Source: Anaerocolumna aminovalerica
GTDB taxonomy: Bacteria > Bacillota > Clostridia > Lachnospirales > Lachnospiraceae
Reading direction: 5' to 3'
Assembly: GCF_900115365.1 (NCBI RefSeq)
Contig: NZ_FOWD01000025.1
Span: 1 to 60,045, forward strand
DNA length: 60,045 nucleotides
Below are positions 8,806-17,672 of this stretch, one piece after another. How positions within the stretch are numbered: position 1 is the first letter of the stretch; the number at the start of each line of letters is the position of its first letter. A program made the position numbers and the translations under genes. The notes beneath the pieces were generated by a model, which was given only the letters and a program-made list of their open reading frames with translations, was not told the origin of the DNA and made no database searches.

Positions 8806-9075
8806 GATATAATAAAAACGGAATGAAGAAAATACAAGCTTGCTTGGATTTTCTGAGTGGAGTGCCAAGATCATGAACAGCTTTATGTTCATGATATAAT
8901 AAAAACGGAATGAAGCAAATGCAAGCTCGCTTGGATTTACTGAGTGGAGTGCCAAGATCATGAACAACTTTATGTTCATGGTATAATAAAAACGGAATGA
9001 AGCAAATACAAGCTTGCTTGGATTTTCTGAGTGGAGTGCCAAGATCATGAACAAGATTTATGTTAATTATATAAT
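8806..9075. repeat. Array of three 87-bp units with covarying hairpins (array 1)
   Basis: TATAAT boxes at 8808, 8895, 8982 and 9070 mark a period of 87-88 bp. Each unit reads: TATAAT, an AAAACGGAATGAAG segment, an internal hairpin, the conserved TGAGTGGAGTGCCAAG, then ATGAACA and TGTTCAT arms that form a second hairpin leading into the next TATAAT. Internal stems are 8828-8838/8843-8853, 8917-8925/8930-8938 and 9004-9012/9017-9025, each with one mismatch and CTTG or CTCG loops. The third copy decays at its end. A related array lies at 24477-24743. 8596-8800 shows nothing further except the tail of the neighbouring gene's promoter region. Confidence 0.85.
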
Positions 9076-9230
9076 GCTAAATTCTTTTTTATAAAATTCG
9101 AAACATGATTTTATTATATAAGTTTAAAAAATAACGAATAATTTAGATTAAATTAAACATAATAGGTAATGGATACTGAAACAGATTCCATAAGGATTTT
9201 TCCTTGTGAATTTAAGTAAGTATTCCTTAA

Positions 9231-9396
9231 ATATGAATGTGTCTCGAAAAGTAATGTAGCATGAAATTATGATCCCGAGTTAGGAGAGATGGTAAATGGA
9301 GGCTTTAGGAGGCAACGAAGTTAACTATTGAAATAATTCAGGTAAAAGATCTTAACGATCTTAATAATGGAAGCTAAATATTATTAGTGAGACATT
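9231..9396 (+). ncRNA. Candidate structured RNA, class not assigned
   Basis: The segment is closed by GTGTCTC (9239-9245) pairing with GAGACAT (9389-9395, one G-U pair). Inside are a purine-rich stretch (GAGTTAGGAGAGATGG, then GGAGGCTTTAGGAGGCAACG) and a small hairpin AAGATC/GATCTT (9346-9351/9357-9362). A strong terminator starts three bases later. The non-coding stretch 9076-9632 has no credible reading frame. Some words recall the glycine riboswitch (GGAGAG, TTCAGGTAAAAG), but the CTCTC partner of GGAGAG is missing and no glycine gene follows. The raiA-type stand-alone RNA of Firmicutes is another option that I could not verify from memory. Confidence 0.45.
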
Positions 9397-9398
9397 AA

Positions 9399-9442
9399 AA
9401 AGACAGAGCAAGGGTTGTATAATCCTTGCTTTGTCTTTGTTG
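9399..9442 (+). terminator. Strong rho-independent terminator after the candidate RNA
   Basis: A 15-bp stem, 9399-9413 with 9424-9438 (one G-U pair, loop of ten bases), is followed by TTTGTTG. It lies 190 bp before the next gene, so it ends a transcript from upstream. That supports an independent RNA or a premature stop in a leader. Confidence 0.85.
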
Positions 9443-9559
9443 CGTCAAAAGAATAAACACAGGTGGGTTCCTTATTATCAGCTACCTATTAAAATCACAT
9501 AAACACATCAATATTATTAGCCCAATATACCCTTATTACCTGTATTAATAAATTCTGTG

Positions 9560-9588
9560 TTGAAACATTATCTAAAAAAGGGTAAAAT
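9560..9588 (+). promoter_or_regulatory. Sigma-A-type promoter for the zinc-finger gene
   Basis: TTGAAA (9560-9565), a 17-base spacer and TAAAAT (9583-9588) lie 45 bp upstream of the gene at 9633. Confidence 0.6.
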
Positions 9589-9632
9589 GAATTAATAATA
9601 GACATTTCCAGCTTGTCAATGGAGGAAGAGAC

Positions 9633-10169
9633 ATGACTTGTATTGACGCACAACGGTTGATTATGCCGTTTATCAATAAAAAATTAGATATCAACCAAAT
9701 GGAAGATTTTATAGATCACATTCATTCCTGCCCTAACTGTATGGAGGAATTGGAGGTGTATTATGTCCTTCTTTCAGGTATGAAACAATTAGATGAAGAT
9801 AAAGAGTTATCTGTGAATTTTCATCAGGATTTGCTACAATTAATAAAACGTTCGGAAGATAGAATTTTTCATGATAAGATATTACATATTAGGAAAAAAA
9901 TTATTTTAATCATTGTAATAACTTTGACTGCATTTATTTCCAGCTTTCGAATTGGAGAGTTTGTAGTAGAAGATGTGCTTCATAAGGAGCTTTTCAAAAG
10001 TAATTTTTATATAGAAGGGCTGTTCCCTGAGGATGGGGATGGTATACTTTCTGGAAAGATTTCCGGACATTTAAATGAAATTCATAATTTTTTAATGGAA
10101 GAAGATCCGGAATCCGCTATTCGGTTAGAAAAAACCTATCCGGAATATGAGTGGGACACCAAAAAGTGA
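9633..10169 (+). CDS. Membrane-anchored zinc-finger (zf-HC2 / anti-sigma-like) protein
   Basis: This 178-residue protein starts with a short zinc-finger region: Cys3, then His29-x3-Cys33-x2-Cys36 (HIHSCPNC), the pattern of the anti-sigma-factor zinc finger. A cytoplasmic linker leads to one membrane segment at about 89-105, followed by an outside domain of about 70 residues. Family members usually bind and inhibit an ECF sigma factor encoded next to them; no sigma factor gene is present here, so the partner is unknown. GGAGGAAG (9621-9628) precedes the ATG. It lies just upstream of polA, with its own promoter. Confidence 0.65.
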   Translation: MTCIDAQRLIMPFINKKLDINQMEDFIDHIHSCPNCMEELEVYYVLLSGMKQLDEDKELSVNFHQDLLQLIKRSEDRIFHDKILHIRKKIILIIVITLTAFISSFRIGEFVVEDVLHKELFKSNFYIEGLFPEDGDGILSGKISGHLNEIHNFLMEEDPESAIRLEKTYPEYEWDTKK

Positions 10170-10283
10170 TTTTTTCAAAGGTTGAAAGAAAATTATATTA
10201 GAAAGAGTTACAACAAAACCATTTTTCAACCTGATTTTTAGAGTAGTATAACATCTGTAAGTAGATGATGAAATAGGTGTATA

Positions 10284-10320
10284 GTTGAAGGAATTTTATT
10301 CTTTCAACCTGTGAAAGGAG
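10284..10320 (+). promoter_or_regulatory. polA leader hairpin next to the ribosome binding site
   Basis: GTTGAAGGAAT (10284-10294) pairs with ATTCTTTCAAC (10298-10308, one G-U pair). Alternatively CTTTCA (10301-10306) pairs with TGAAAG (10312-10317), which covers part of the AAAGGAG ribosome binding site. The two stems share CTTTCA and exclude each other. Close copies precede the LCP gene and hisB. Confidence 0.5.
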
Positions 10321-10332
10321 CATGTTAAAAAC

Positions 10333-12990
10333 ATGGAGAAAAAGATTGTATTAATAGATGGACACAGTATATTAAATAGAGCATTTTACGGATTACCGGA
10401 TTTAACCAATTCAGAAGGGCTTCACACCAATGCGGTGTTAGGTTTTTTAAATATTATGTTTAAAATTCTGGACGAAGAAAAACCAGAATATCTTACCGTT
10501 GCTTTCGACTTGAATAAGCCCACCTTCCGTCACGAAATGTTTCAGGAATATAAGGGAACAAGAAAATCCATGCCAGAGGAATTAAGAGAACAGGTGCCTA
10601 TTATGAAAGAGGTATTAAAGGCGATGGGTGTAAATATAGTTGAAAAAGCTGGATTTGAGGCGGATGATGTATTAGGTACCATAGCAAAGACCTGTGAAAA
10701 AGAAGGGTATGAAGTGTCCCTTGTATCAGGGGACCGGGATTTGTTACAGTTGGCTACGGATAAGATTAAAATTCGGATTCCCAAAACTAAAATGAGCGGT
10801 ACAGAAGTAGAAAATTATAACACAGCAGATGTAATTGAGAAATACGGTGTTACTCCAAAGCAGTTTATTGATTTAAAAGGGCTTATGGGCGATACCTCAG
10901 ATAATATTCCTGGAGTTCCGGGAATTGGTGAGAAAACGGCAACAAAAATCATATCACAATACGATTCTATCGAAAATGCATATGAACACGTCGAAGAAAT
11001 CACTCCTAATAAAGCAAGGGAAGCGTTAAAGAATCATTATGATCTGGCAGTATTAAGTAAAACTTTAGCTACCATTAAAACAGATTGCCATATTGATTTT
11101 CATATTTCTCAGGCAGAAATAAAGAATCTTACCAATGAAGAAGCTTTTGTTTACTTTAAGAAACTAGAATTTAAAAATTTAATCAGCCGTTTTCAGGTAG
11201 ATGTAAGCCATAATGAAGGGGTAGAAAAATTATTTAAAATAATTACAGATTTTGTAGAAGCGGAGAATGTATTTAACAAACTTTTATCACAAAAGACCGA
11301 TGACCAATCCGTGGTTGTAGGATTACAGTTAATTCGTGAGAATAGTACCATACTTGGTATCAGTCTTACTTTTAGTGAGAAGGATATTTATTTTATTAAA
11401 GTGGAAGGATTAATTTCGGCCGCTTATTTACAAGATAAAGTGAAAAATATAGTTGATCATAACTATTTAATTGCAACTAATGATTTGAAATCCCAATTGG
11501 ATTTTATTTTAGCCACCGAAAAAGATCCGATAGCAGACCTTGGTATTGGTGCTTATTTGTTAAATCCTTTAAAGAGTACTTATCACTATGACGATATAGC
11601 AAGAGATTTCTTAAATCTTATTATACCTAATGAATCCGAACTTTTTGGAAAAATATCTTTAATTAAAGCTATGGATGGCAGTCCGGAAGAATTTAAGAAT
11701 TTCTGCTGTTACCAGGGATATGTGAATTATCTGGGTTATGATAAGCTAATGAAGGCATTAAAAGATACGAATATGGAACAATTATTCAGAGAAATTGAAA
11801 TGCCCTTGGTATTTGCCCTTTTTGATATGGAGCAGCGGGGTATCGGAGTAAATGAGGGAGAATTAAAGGCTTACAGTGAACGACTTGGTGTTAAAATAGC
11901 TCAACTGGAAAAAGAGATATATGAACTTGCAGGTGAAGAATTTAATATCAGTTCTCCAAAACAATTAGGTGTTATTTTATTCGAAAAATTAAGACTTCCA
12001 TTTGGAAAGAAAACAAAAACCGGCTATTCTACTTCTGCTGATATACTGGAGAAATTAGTAATTGAACATCCAATCGTTTCTTTTATATTAGAATACAGAC
12101 AGTTAACTAAGTTAAAATCCACCTACGCAGATGGGTTAACTGCTTTTATCAGTGAGGATAAAAGAATTCATGGGAAGTTCCATCAAACCATTGCGGCAAC
12201 CGGAAGAATATCCAGTACTGATCCGAACTTGCAGAACATTCCTATTCGTATGGAACTAGGAAGAGCAATTCGTAAGGCATTTATACCAAAAGAAGGCTAC
12301 ATCTTTGTGGATGCGGATTATTCACAGATTGAACTAAGAGTACTTGCCCATATGTCAGGAGATGAGAAATTAATTGCTGCATATAAAGAAGCACAGGACA
12401 TCCATAGGATTACAGCTTCTCAGGTATTTCATACTCCATTGGAAGAAGTTACCCCTTTACAGAGAAGCAACGCAAAAGCAGTTAATTTCGGTATTGTATA
12501 TGGCATCAGTTCTTTTGGACTGGGTCAGGACTTAAATATATCAAGGAAAGAAGCAGAGAGTTATATTAATAAATACTTTGAGACCTACCCAAGTGTTAAG
12601 AATTTTTTAGATGAGCTGGTGGCGCAAGGTAAAAAGGATGGATATGTTACCACAATCTTTGGCAGAAGAAGACCCATTCCGGAATTAACATCTTCTAACT
12701 TTATGCAACGTTCTTTTGGGGAAAGAGTGGCTATGAATTCTCCTATTCAAGGAACAGCAGCAGATATTATAAAAATTGCTATGATACGTGTAAATAGAAA
12801 ATTAAAGGAGCTTAATTATCGTTCCAGACTGATTCTTCAAATTCACGATGAATTATTAATTGAAGCACATGAGGAAGAAAAAGAGCAGGTTATGGCAATC
12901 TTAAAAGAAGAAATGCAAAACGCTGCTATATTAAGTATACCTTTAGAAGTGGACGTGAATATAGGTTCCAACTGGTATGAAGCAAAATAA
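10333..12990 (+). CDS. polA: DNA polymerase I
   Basis: The protein is 885 residues long, the usual size. It has a 5'-3' exonuclease domain (about 1-290, with LKGLMGDTSDNIPGVPGIGEK), a middle domain (about 300-480) and the polymerase domain (about 500-885). Visible polymerase motifs are A (DADYSQIELRVLAH, near 659), B (RSNAKAVNFGIVYG, near 711) and C (IHDELLIEA, near 836). The middle domain keeps the shape of the 3'-5' proofreading domain but lacks the DxE metal-binding motif at its start, as in other Firmicutes enzymes, so proofreading is probably absent. It fills gaps and removes primers during replication and repair. A J-domain gene and coaE follow closely. Confidence 0.97.
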   Translation: MEKKIVLIDGHSILNRAFYGLPDLTNSEGLHTNAVLGFLNIMFKILDEEKPEYLTVAFDLNKPTFRHEMFQEYKGTRKSMPEELREQVPIMKEVLKAMGVNIVEKAGFEADDVLGTIAKTCEKEGYEVSLVSGDRDLLQLATDKIKIRIPKTKMSGTEVENYNTADVIEKYGVTPKQFIDLKGLMGDTSDNIPGVPGIGEKTATKIISQYDSIENAYEHVEEITPNKAREALKNHYDLAVLSKTLATIKTDCHIDFHISQAEIKNLTNEEAFVYFKKLEFKNLISRFQVDVSHNEGVEKLFKIITDFVEAENVFNKLLSQKTDDQSVVVGLQLIRENSTILGISLTFSEKDIYFIKVEGLISAAYLQDKVKNIVDHNYLIATNDLKSQLDFILATEKDPIADLGIGAYLLNPLKSTYHYDDIARDFLNLIIPNESELFGKISLIKAMDGSPEEFKNFCCYQGYVNYLGYDKLMKALKDTNMEQLFREIEMPLVFALFDMEQRGIGVNEGELKAYSERLGVKIAQLEKEIYELAGEEFNISSPKQLGVILFEKLRLPFGKKTKTGYSTSADILEKLVIEHPIVSFILEYRQLTKLKSTYADGLTAFISEDKRIHGKFHQTIAATGRISSTDPNLQNIPIRMELGRAIRKAFIPKEGYIFVDADYSQIELRVLAHMSGDEKLIAAYKEAQDIHRITASQVFHTPLEEVTPLQRSNAKAVNFGIVYGISSFGLGQDLNISRKEAESYINKYFETYPSVKNFLDELVAQGKKDGYVTTIFGRRRPIPELTSSNFMQRSFGERVAMNSPIQGTAADIIKIAMIRVNRKLKELNYRSRLILQIHDELLIEAHEEEKEQVMAILKEEMQNAAILSIPLEVDVNIGSNWYEAK

Positions 12991-13006
12991 TTCAGGAAGT
13001 GTTTCT

Positions 13007-13477
13007 ATGAAAAATAATATTAAGCGCACCATTCGAGAACTAAAAGTAATGGAATTAGTGAATCGTTATGGTTATTCCTATGATTTTATTAAGAAGAATC
13101 CTTTAGCGGTACAGAGTAAATGCAATTCACTTGTATGGAATACGTTCTTTGATTTAAAGGAGAATAACCTGCAAAAATCAAAAGCCCGTTATTCCATCTG
13201 TGATTTGGAAAGAATGGATAAAGACGCCATAAAAGATGTCATAGAAGAATATTGGTTTCATGTATACTATGAAATATACAAGGGGAAAGGTATTTCCGTT
13301 TATGAAGCACAAGACCCTAAGCTGTTAGCCTATCTGGGATTACCATATAATGCTGACAGCATTTGTGTGAAAAAGCGTTTTCGGGAGTTAATTAAGAAAT
13401 ACCATCCAGATGCCGGAGGAGATACGGAAAAATTCTTAGAATTGATGGATATGGCAGAGAATATCAAGAACATATAA
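13007..13477 (+). CDS. Small C-terminal J-domain protein
   Basis: This 156-residue protein has a novel helical N-terminal part. A J-domain sits at its C-terminal end, with the HPD motif at 133-135 (KKYHPDAGGDTEKF). J-domains stimulate DnaK-type ATPases, so this is a co-chaperone candidate with an atypical C-terminal location. The start at 13007 was chosen because AGGAAGT lies seven bases upstream; an in-frame ATG at 12977 would overlap polA without a clear ribosome binding site. It starts 16 bases after polA and is probably co-transcribed with it. The client is unknown. Confidence 0.75.
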   Translation: MKNNIKRTIRELKVMELVNRYGYSYDFIKKNPLAVQSKCNSLVWNTFFDLKENNLQKSKARYSICDLERMDKDAIKDVIEEYWFHVYYEIYKGKGISVYEAQDPKLLAYLGLPYNADSICVKKRFRELIKKYHPDAGGDTEKFLELMDMAENIKNI

Positions 13478-13535
13478 GGAAATTTTTATGCAAGAATTAC
13501 CTTGTATGACTTCTAAAAAGGAGGATATTACATAG

Positions 13536-14135
13536 ATGAAAGTCATAGGCATTACAGGAGGAATAGGCAGCGGTAAATCTACTATTTTAAACATATTGAA
13601 AGATACCTATAATGCTTTCGTTATAAGTACAGACCATATTGCTCATATATTAATGGAAAAGGGTAACATATCTTATAACCTGATTGTAGAAAACTTTGGC
13701 TCTGGTATTCTGGATCAAGAGGGAAATATAAACAGGAAGAAGCTAGGTGCAATTGTTTATAATAACCCAGAAAAATTATTATTATTAAATAGCTTATCCC
13801 ACCCCTATGTAATGAAGCATGTGATAGATATAATTGAAGAAAAGCGGAAAGAAAAGGTGGCACTTATATGTGTGGAAACAGCACTTCCTAAAGAAGCAGG
13901 GCTTAGTAACTTCTGTGATGAGATTTGGTATATTCATGCATCAGAAAATATTAGAAGGGAAAGACTGCAAAAATCCAGAAATTATACTAACGAAAAAATT
14001 GATACTATTTTTTATAATCAAATTAAAGAAAATGAGTATAGAAAGATCAGTACCCATATAATTGATAACAATCTTTCCAGAGAAAAAGTTGCTGAGCAGA
14101 TTGCACAAATTCTAAAAAATATACCAGGCAAATAA
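13536..14135 (+). CDS. coaE: Dephospho-CoA kinase
   Basis: This 199-residue P-loop kinase has GGIGSGKS at residues 8-15. It carries the family text STDHIAHILMEKG, LLNSLSHPYV and LICVETALPKEAG. It phosphorylates dephospho-CoA at the 3' hydroxyl of ribose, the last step of coenzyme A synthesis. AAAGGAGG lies upstream of the ATG. The place after polA is common in Firmicutes. Confidence 0.94.
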   Translation: MKVIGITGGIGSGKSTILNILKDTYNAFVISTDHIAHILMEKGNISYNLIVENFGSGILDQEGNINRKKLGAIVYNNPEKLLLLNSLSHPYVMKHVIDIIEEKRKEKVALICVETALPKEAGLSNFCDEIWYIHASENIRRERLQKSRNYTNEKIDTIFYNQIKENEYRKISTHIIDNNLSREKVAEQIAQILKNIPGK

Positions 14136-14204
14136 ACTAATGCTAGTGAAATAAGTCATATTATGGTACAATAGACGCAATATGAATGATATGGGGGCTT
14201 CCGT

Positions 14205-16307
14205 ATGGAATACAAAAGATATCCGGAGCATTTAGTATTTGGTTTAGATATCGGTACTAGAAGCGTGGTAGGAACAGTTGGATATAGAGAGAATAATAAT
14301 AACTTTGTAGTTGTTGCACAATATATGAAAGAACATGAGACAAGAGCCATGATTGACGGTCAGATTCATGACATTACTAAGGTGGCTGATGTTATCAGAG
14401 CAGTTAAAATACAGTTAGAACAACAGGTAGGCAGAAAATTAACGGATGTATGCATTGCAGCTGCAGGCAGAATTCTAAAAACCGTGGCTGTTAAGGCAGA
14501 TTATGAATTCCCAAGTGAAACAGTTGTAAATGAAGAGCATATTCATTCTTTGGATTTAATTGGTGTGGAAAAAGCATATGATACCATTCGTGCTGAATTA
14601 GAATCCGATCATATACATTATTACTGTGTTGGCTATTCTGTAATACGTTATTATTTGAATGATTACACCATTCTGAAACTAGAAGGGCATAAAGCCAATA
14701 AAATATCAACGGAATTAATTGCAACTTTCCTGCCGGATGAAGTGGTGGATGGATTATATGCTGCAGTTGAGAAGGCAGATTTACAGGTGGCCAATTTAAC
14801 TTTAGAGCCCATCGCAGCAATTAATATTGCGATTCCTGATAAATTCCGGTTATTAAATATTGCTTTAGTGGATGTAGGTGCAGGAACCTCTGATATTTCT
14901 ATTACAAAGGATGGAAGTATTACTGCATATGGCATGATTCCTTATGCAGGAGATGAAATAACCGAAGCAATTGTTCAGAAATACTTAGTGGTATTTAATG
15001 AAGCAGAGGCTATGAAAACAGCGTGTCTTAGAAAAAAGAATATTACCTTTAAGGATATTATGGGAATTAAGCATAAGATCACTTCTCAGGAGGTTTTAGA
15101 ATCCATTGATGATACCATTCGTAAAATCACTAAATCCATTGCAGATAAAATCATTGAATTAAATGGCGGAAAACCTGTAAGTGCTGTATTTGTAGTTGGA
15201 GGCGGCGGTAAAATAACGGGTTTTGCCGGCAGTTTGGCAGAGTACCTAGGACTGTCTTATGAACGAGTGGCATTACGGGGAGAAGAAGTATTGCAGGAAA
15301 TTACTTTCCTACAAGAAAAGATTAAGAAAGATCCATTATTGGTAACGCCTATTGGTATTTGCTTGAATTTCTATGACCAAAAGAATAATTTTATCTTTGT
15401 AAATGTCAATGGTGAACGTATTAAATTATACGATAACAATAAATTAACCATTGTAGATGCGGCTTTACAAGTAGGTTTTCCTAATGAAAAGCTATTCCCA
15501 CGGAGAGGAAAAACCATTCACTATACCATCAATGGAACAAAACGTATGGTACGTGGGGAACTGGGAGAGGCATCTGTAGTTAAACGAAATGGTGAAGTCG
15601 TAGGTCTTAGCCATCCAATTGAATTAAACGATAGAATCGAAATTATTGAATCTACCAAAGGCAGTGATGCTGTTTATATGGTAAGCCAGCTTCCGGAGTA
15701 CAGCGGAACTATTTCCATTATATTTAACGGGAAAACCATTCAATGCCCTAAATTTGTGTTGGCCAACAAGAAGCTGGTATCTGGTTTTTATAACATTCAG
15801 GACAATGATGAGATTGAAATATTGAATTATTATACCTTGGAGCAAATCCTTGAATTTATGGATTTAGAATATAAGGAAACGATTCTTGTAAATAACATGA
15901 CTGCTTCTTTAGAGGATAAAATATATGAGAATTTTTCTATAGAATATGAATTGCCGGAGGATGCCTTCGAAGAAGAATACGCTTCTTCTCAGGAAGAAAT
16001 GAATCCTGCTGCCCAGTGTATAAAAGATATTCCGGCAGAGTCAATGGGAAATAGTAACAATAATATACATAATCTACAAACAGAACCCAGCTCAGGAATC
16101 AGAGACATGTATATAATAGTCAATGGGGAAAGTGTAAAATTATCTAAAAAGAAAAATTACATATTTGTTGACATATTTGATTTTTATCCTTTTAATTTAT
16201 CTACTTTAGGAGGTTCTAAACTAATTACAACCATTAATGGAGAACCGGCAGAGTTTACTTCACCCTTAAAGGATGGAGATGTAGTTGAATTATATTGGAA
16301 ATCTTAG
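14205..16307 (+). CDS. FtsA-like ATPase with C-terminal beta-grasp-like repeats
   Basis: This 700-residue protein starts with an actin-fold ATPase of the FtsA/PilM group (about 1-390). Phosphate 1 is FGLDIGTRSVVG, phosphate 2 NIALVDVGAGTSDISITKDG, and the adenosine motif VFVVGGGGKITGFAGSLAEYLG. Ordinary FtsA is about 420 residues. Here about 310 more contain several short segments of the form N-G-x-x-hydrophobic with a later D-x-I/V-E-I/L (near 395-425, 440-490, 500-545 and 634-700) that look like ubiquitin/ThiS-type folds. It lacks the terminal amphipathic helix of FtsA. It may be a division or envelope protein of Lachnospiraceae; no ftsZ is near. GGGGG lies upstream of the ATG at 14205. Confidence 0.75.
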   Translation: MEYKRYPEHLVFGLDIGTRSVVGTVGYRENNNNFVVVAQYMKEHETRAMIDGQIHDITKVADVIRAVKIQLEQQVGRKLTDVCIAAAGRILKTVAVKADYEFPSETVVNEEHIHSLDLIGVEKAYDTIRAELESDHIHYYCVGYSVIRYYLNDYTILKLEGHKANKISTELIATFLPDEVVDGLYAAVEKADLQVANLTLEPIAAINIAIPDKFRLLNIALVDVGAGTSDISITKDGSITAYGMIPYAGDEITEAIVQKYLVVFNEAEAMKTACLRKKNITFKDIMGIKHKITSQEVLESIDDTIRKITKSIADKIIELNGGKPVSAVFVVGGGGKITGFAGSLAEYLGLSYERVALRGEEVLQEITFLQEKIKKDPLLVTPIGICLNFYDQKNNFIFVNVNGERIKLYDNNKLTIVDAALQVGFPNEKLFPRRGKTIHYTINGTKRMVRGELGEASVVKRNGEVVGLSHPIELNDRIEIIESTKGSDAVYMVSQLPEYSGTISIIFNGKTIQCPKFVLANKKLVSGFYNIQDNDEIEILNYYTLEQILEFMDLEYKETILVNNMTASLEDKIYENFSIEYELPEDAFEEEYASSQEEMNPAAQCIKDIPAESMGNSNNNIHNLQTEPSSGIRDMYIIVNGESVKLSKKKNYIFVDIFDFYPFNLSTLGGSKLITTINGEPAEFTSPLKDGDVVELYWKS

Positions 16308-16352
16308 AATATAGCTGCTTTTGCAGTTTCTAAGAAATATTAAGGAAAAGTA

Positions 16353-16381
16353 TTGACAAAATCTTTGGAATGGGTAATACT
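16353..16381 (+). promoter_or_regulatory. Sigma-A-type promoter upstream of yycJ
   Basis: TTGACA (16353-16358), a 17-base spacer and AATACT (16376-16381) lie about 30 bp before the yycJ start. Confidence 0.6.
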
Positions 16382-16411
16382 TTGAAATTATAAAATGCTT
16401 AGGAGGTACTT

Positions 16412-17209
16412 ATGAATTTATGCAGTATATCTAGCGGCAGCAGTGGGAATTGTACCTTTGTTGGCAGTAAAAATACAAAATTACTGGTAGATGCAGGTAT
16501 TAGCGGCAAAAAGATAGAGAATGGACTAAATAGCATTGATGTTCATCCGGAGGATATTCAAGGAATCTTAATAACTCATGAACATGCAGATCATATTATG
16601 GGTATAGGGGTTCTTGCCAGAAGGTATAATACACCTATATATGGAACTGCAGAAACTATTAACGCAATACTGCGAATGAAGAGCATAGGACGTATAGCAG
16701 AGGATTTATTACATTATGTGGTTCCCGATGAGTCGTTTCAGATTAACGATATTACAGTAGAACCTTTTTCTACATCCCATGATGCTTCCAATCCCGTATG
16801 CTATACATTTCAATCAGATGGCCATAAGGTAGGAATGGCAACGGATTTAGGAAAATACGATGATTATATTATTTCTAAATTATCCGGCTCTGAGATTCTT
16901 TTATTAGAAGCAAATCATGATATAAATATGTTAATGGTAGGGGGATATCCATACTATTTAAAGCAAAGAATATTAGGAGACAGAGGTCATTTGTCCAATG
17001 ACTATTCTGCAAAATTACTTTGCAAACTCTTACATGATAAACTAAAACATATTACACTAGCTCATTTAAGTAAAGAAAACAATTATGAAGAATTGGCTTA
17101 TGAAACTGTCAGGGTGGAATTAAATCAACATATGGATGACAGAACTTCTGGAAAAATACTTAGTGTAGCAAAAAGAGATACAGCCTCTGAGATGTTATCC
17201 ACTACTTAA
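16412..17209 (+). CDS. yycJ: YycJ/WalJ-type metallo-beta-lactamase-fold hydrolase
   Basis: This 265-residue MBL-fold protein has the metal-binding THEHADH motif (His56, His58, Asp60, His61), a later TSHDAS histidine, MATDLG and HLSKEN. SISSGSSGNC at its start is the signature of the YycJ (WalJ) group. In Bacillus-like organisms this is a nuclease-type enzyme linked to DNA end processing or the WalKR system; here no walKR genes are adjacent. AGGAGGT precedes the ATG. Confidence 0.85.
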   Translation: MNLCSISSGSSGNCTFVGSKNTKLLVDAGISGKKIENGLNSIDVHPEDIQGILITHEHADHIMGIGVLARRYNTPIYGTAETINAILRMKSIGRIAEDLLHYVVPDESFQINDITVEPFSTSHDASNPVCYTFQSDGHKVGMATDLGKYDDYIISKLSGSEILLLEANHDINMLMVGGYPYYLKQRILGDRGHLSNDYSAKLLCKLLHDKLKHITLAHLSKENNYEELAYETVRVELNQHMDDRTSGKILSVAKRDTASEMLSTT

Positions 17210-17343
17210 AAAGATAATATTCGTTAAAGAATTGTATGAAAAATCGGGGCAAAAGCTTTGATAATGCGTTCTACATTTCTACGAAAATTAGTATTAAACA
17301 TATGAGTATTAAGCAGACATATTGTATGCAGAATGGAGTCAGA

Positions 17344-17616
17344 ATGAAAAAGACAATAATAACCGTAGTAGGAAAAGACAAAGTTGGTATCATTGCAAAT
17401 ATCTGTACTTATTTAGCAAATAACAGGGTTAATATTCTGGATATTTCACAGACCATAGTACAAGGATATTTTAATATGATGATGATTGTGGACAGTAACA
17501 ATTCACCTAAGAATTTTGAACAGCTTGCGACAGAATTAGAACAAATCGGTGAAGAAATTGGTGTCATTATTAAGACACAGCATGAGGATATCTTTAATAA
17601 AATGCACCGCCTATAA
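17344..17616 (+). CDS. ACT domain protein, UPF0237 family
   Basis: This 90-residue protein consists of two ACT-like halves and begins KKTIITVVGKDKVGIIANIC, the typical amino-acid-sensing ACT start. The start at 17344 fits the family length of about 90 residues and has TGGAG five bases upstream. An earlier in-frame start (17236) would add a 36-residue leader with no family match. The partner UPF0210 gene follows 56 bases later, as in many Firmicutes, which suggests a shared but still undefined role. Confidence 0.85.
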   Translation: MKKTIITVVGKDKVGIIANICTYLANNRVNILDISQTIVQGYFNMMMIVDSNNSPKNFEQLATELEQIGEEIGVIIKTQHEDIFNKMHRL

Positions 17617-17672
17617 GAAGTGGTGCTTTTTTGTAATATAAAAGATTGAATAGTTGAAAGGTGCGTATTAGG

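Noticed and set aside
8791-9054. 87-codon open frame on the minus strand over array 1
   Set aside because: The repeat length is 87 bp, a multiple of three, so a frame stays open by chance. It has no ribosome binding site, and array 2 breaks the frame with an 88-bp unit.
8806-9075. CRISPR array
   Set aside because: Units are 87 bp with palindromic variable parts and about 60 bp of conserved sequence. There are no unique non-palindromic spacers and no cas genes.
9241-9393. Glycine riboswitch
   Set aside because: GGAGAG and TTCAGGTAAAAG recall it, but the pairing partner of GGAGAG is absent, there is no second aptamer, and no glycine gene follows.
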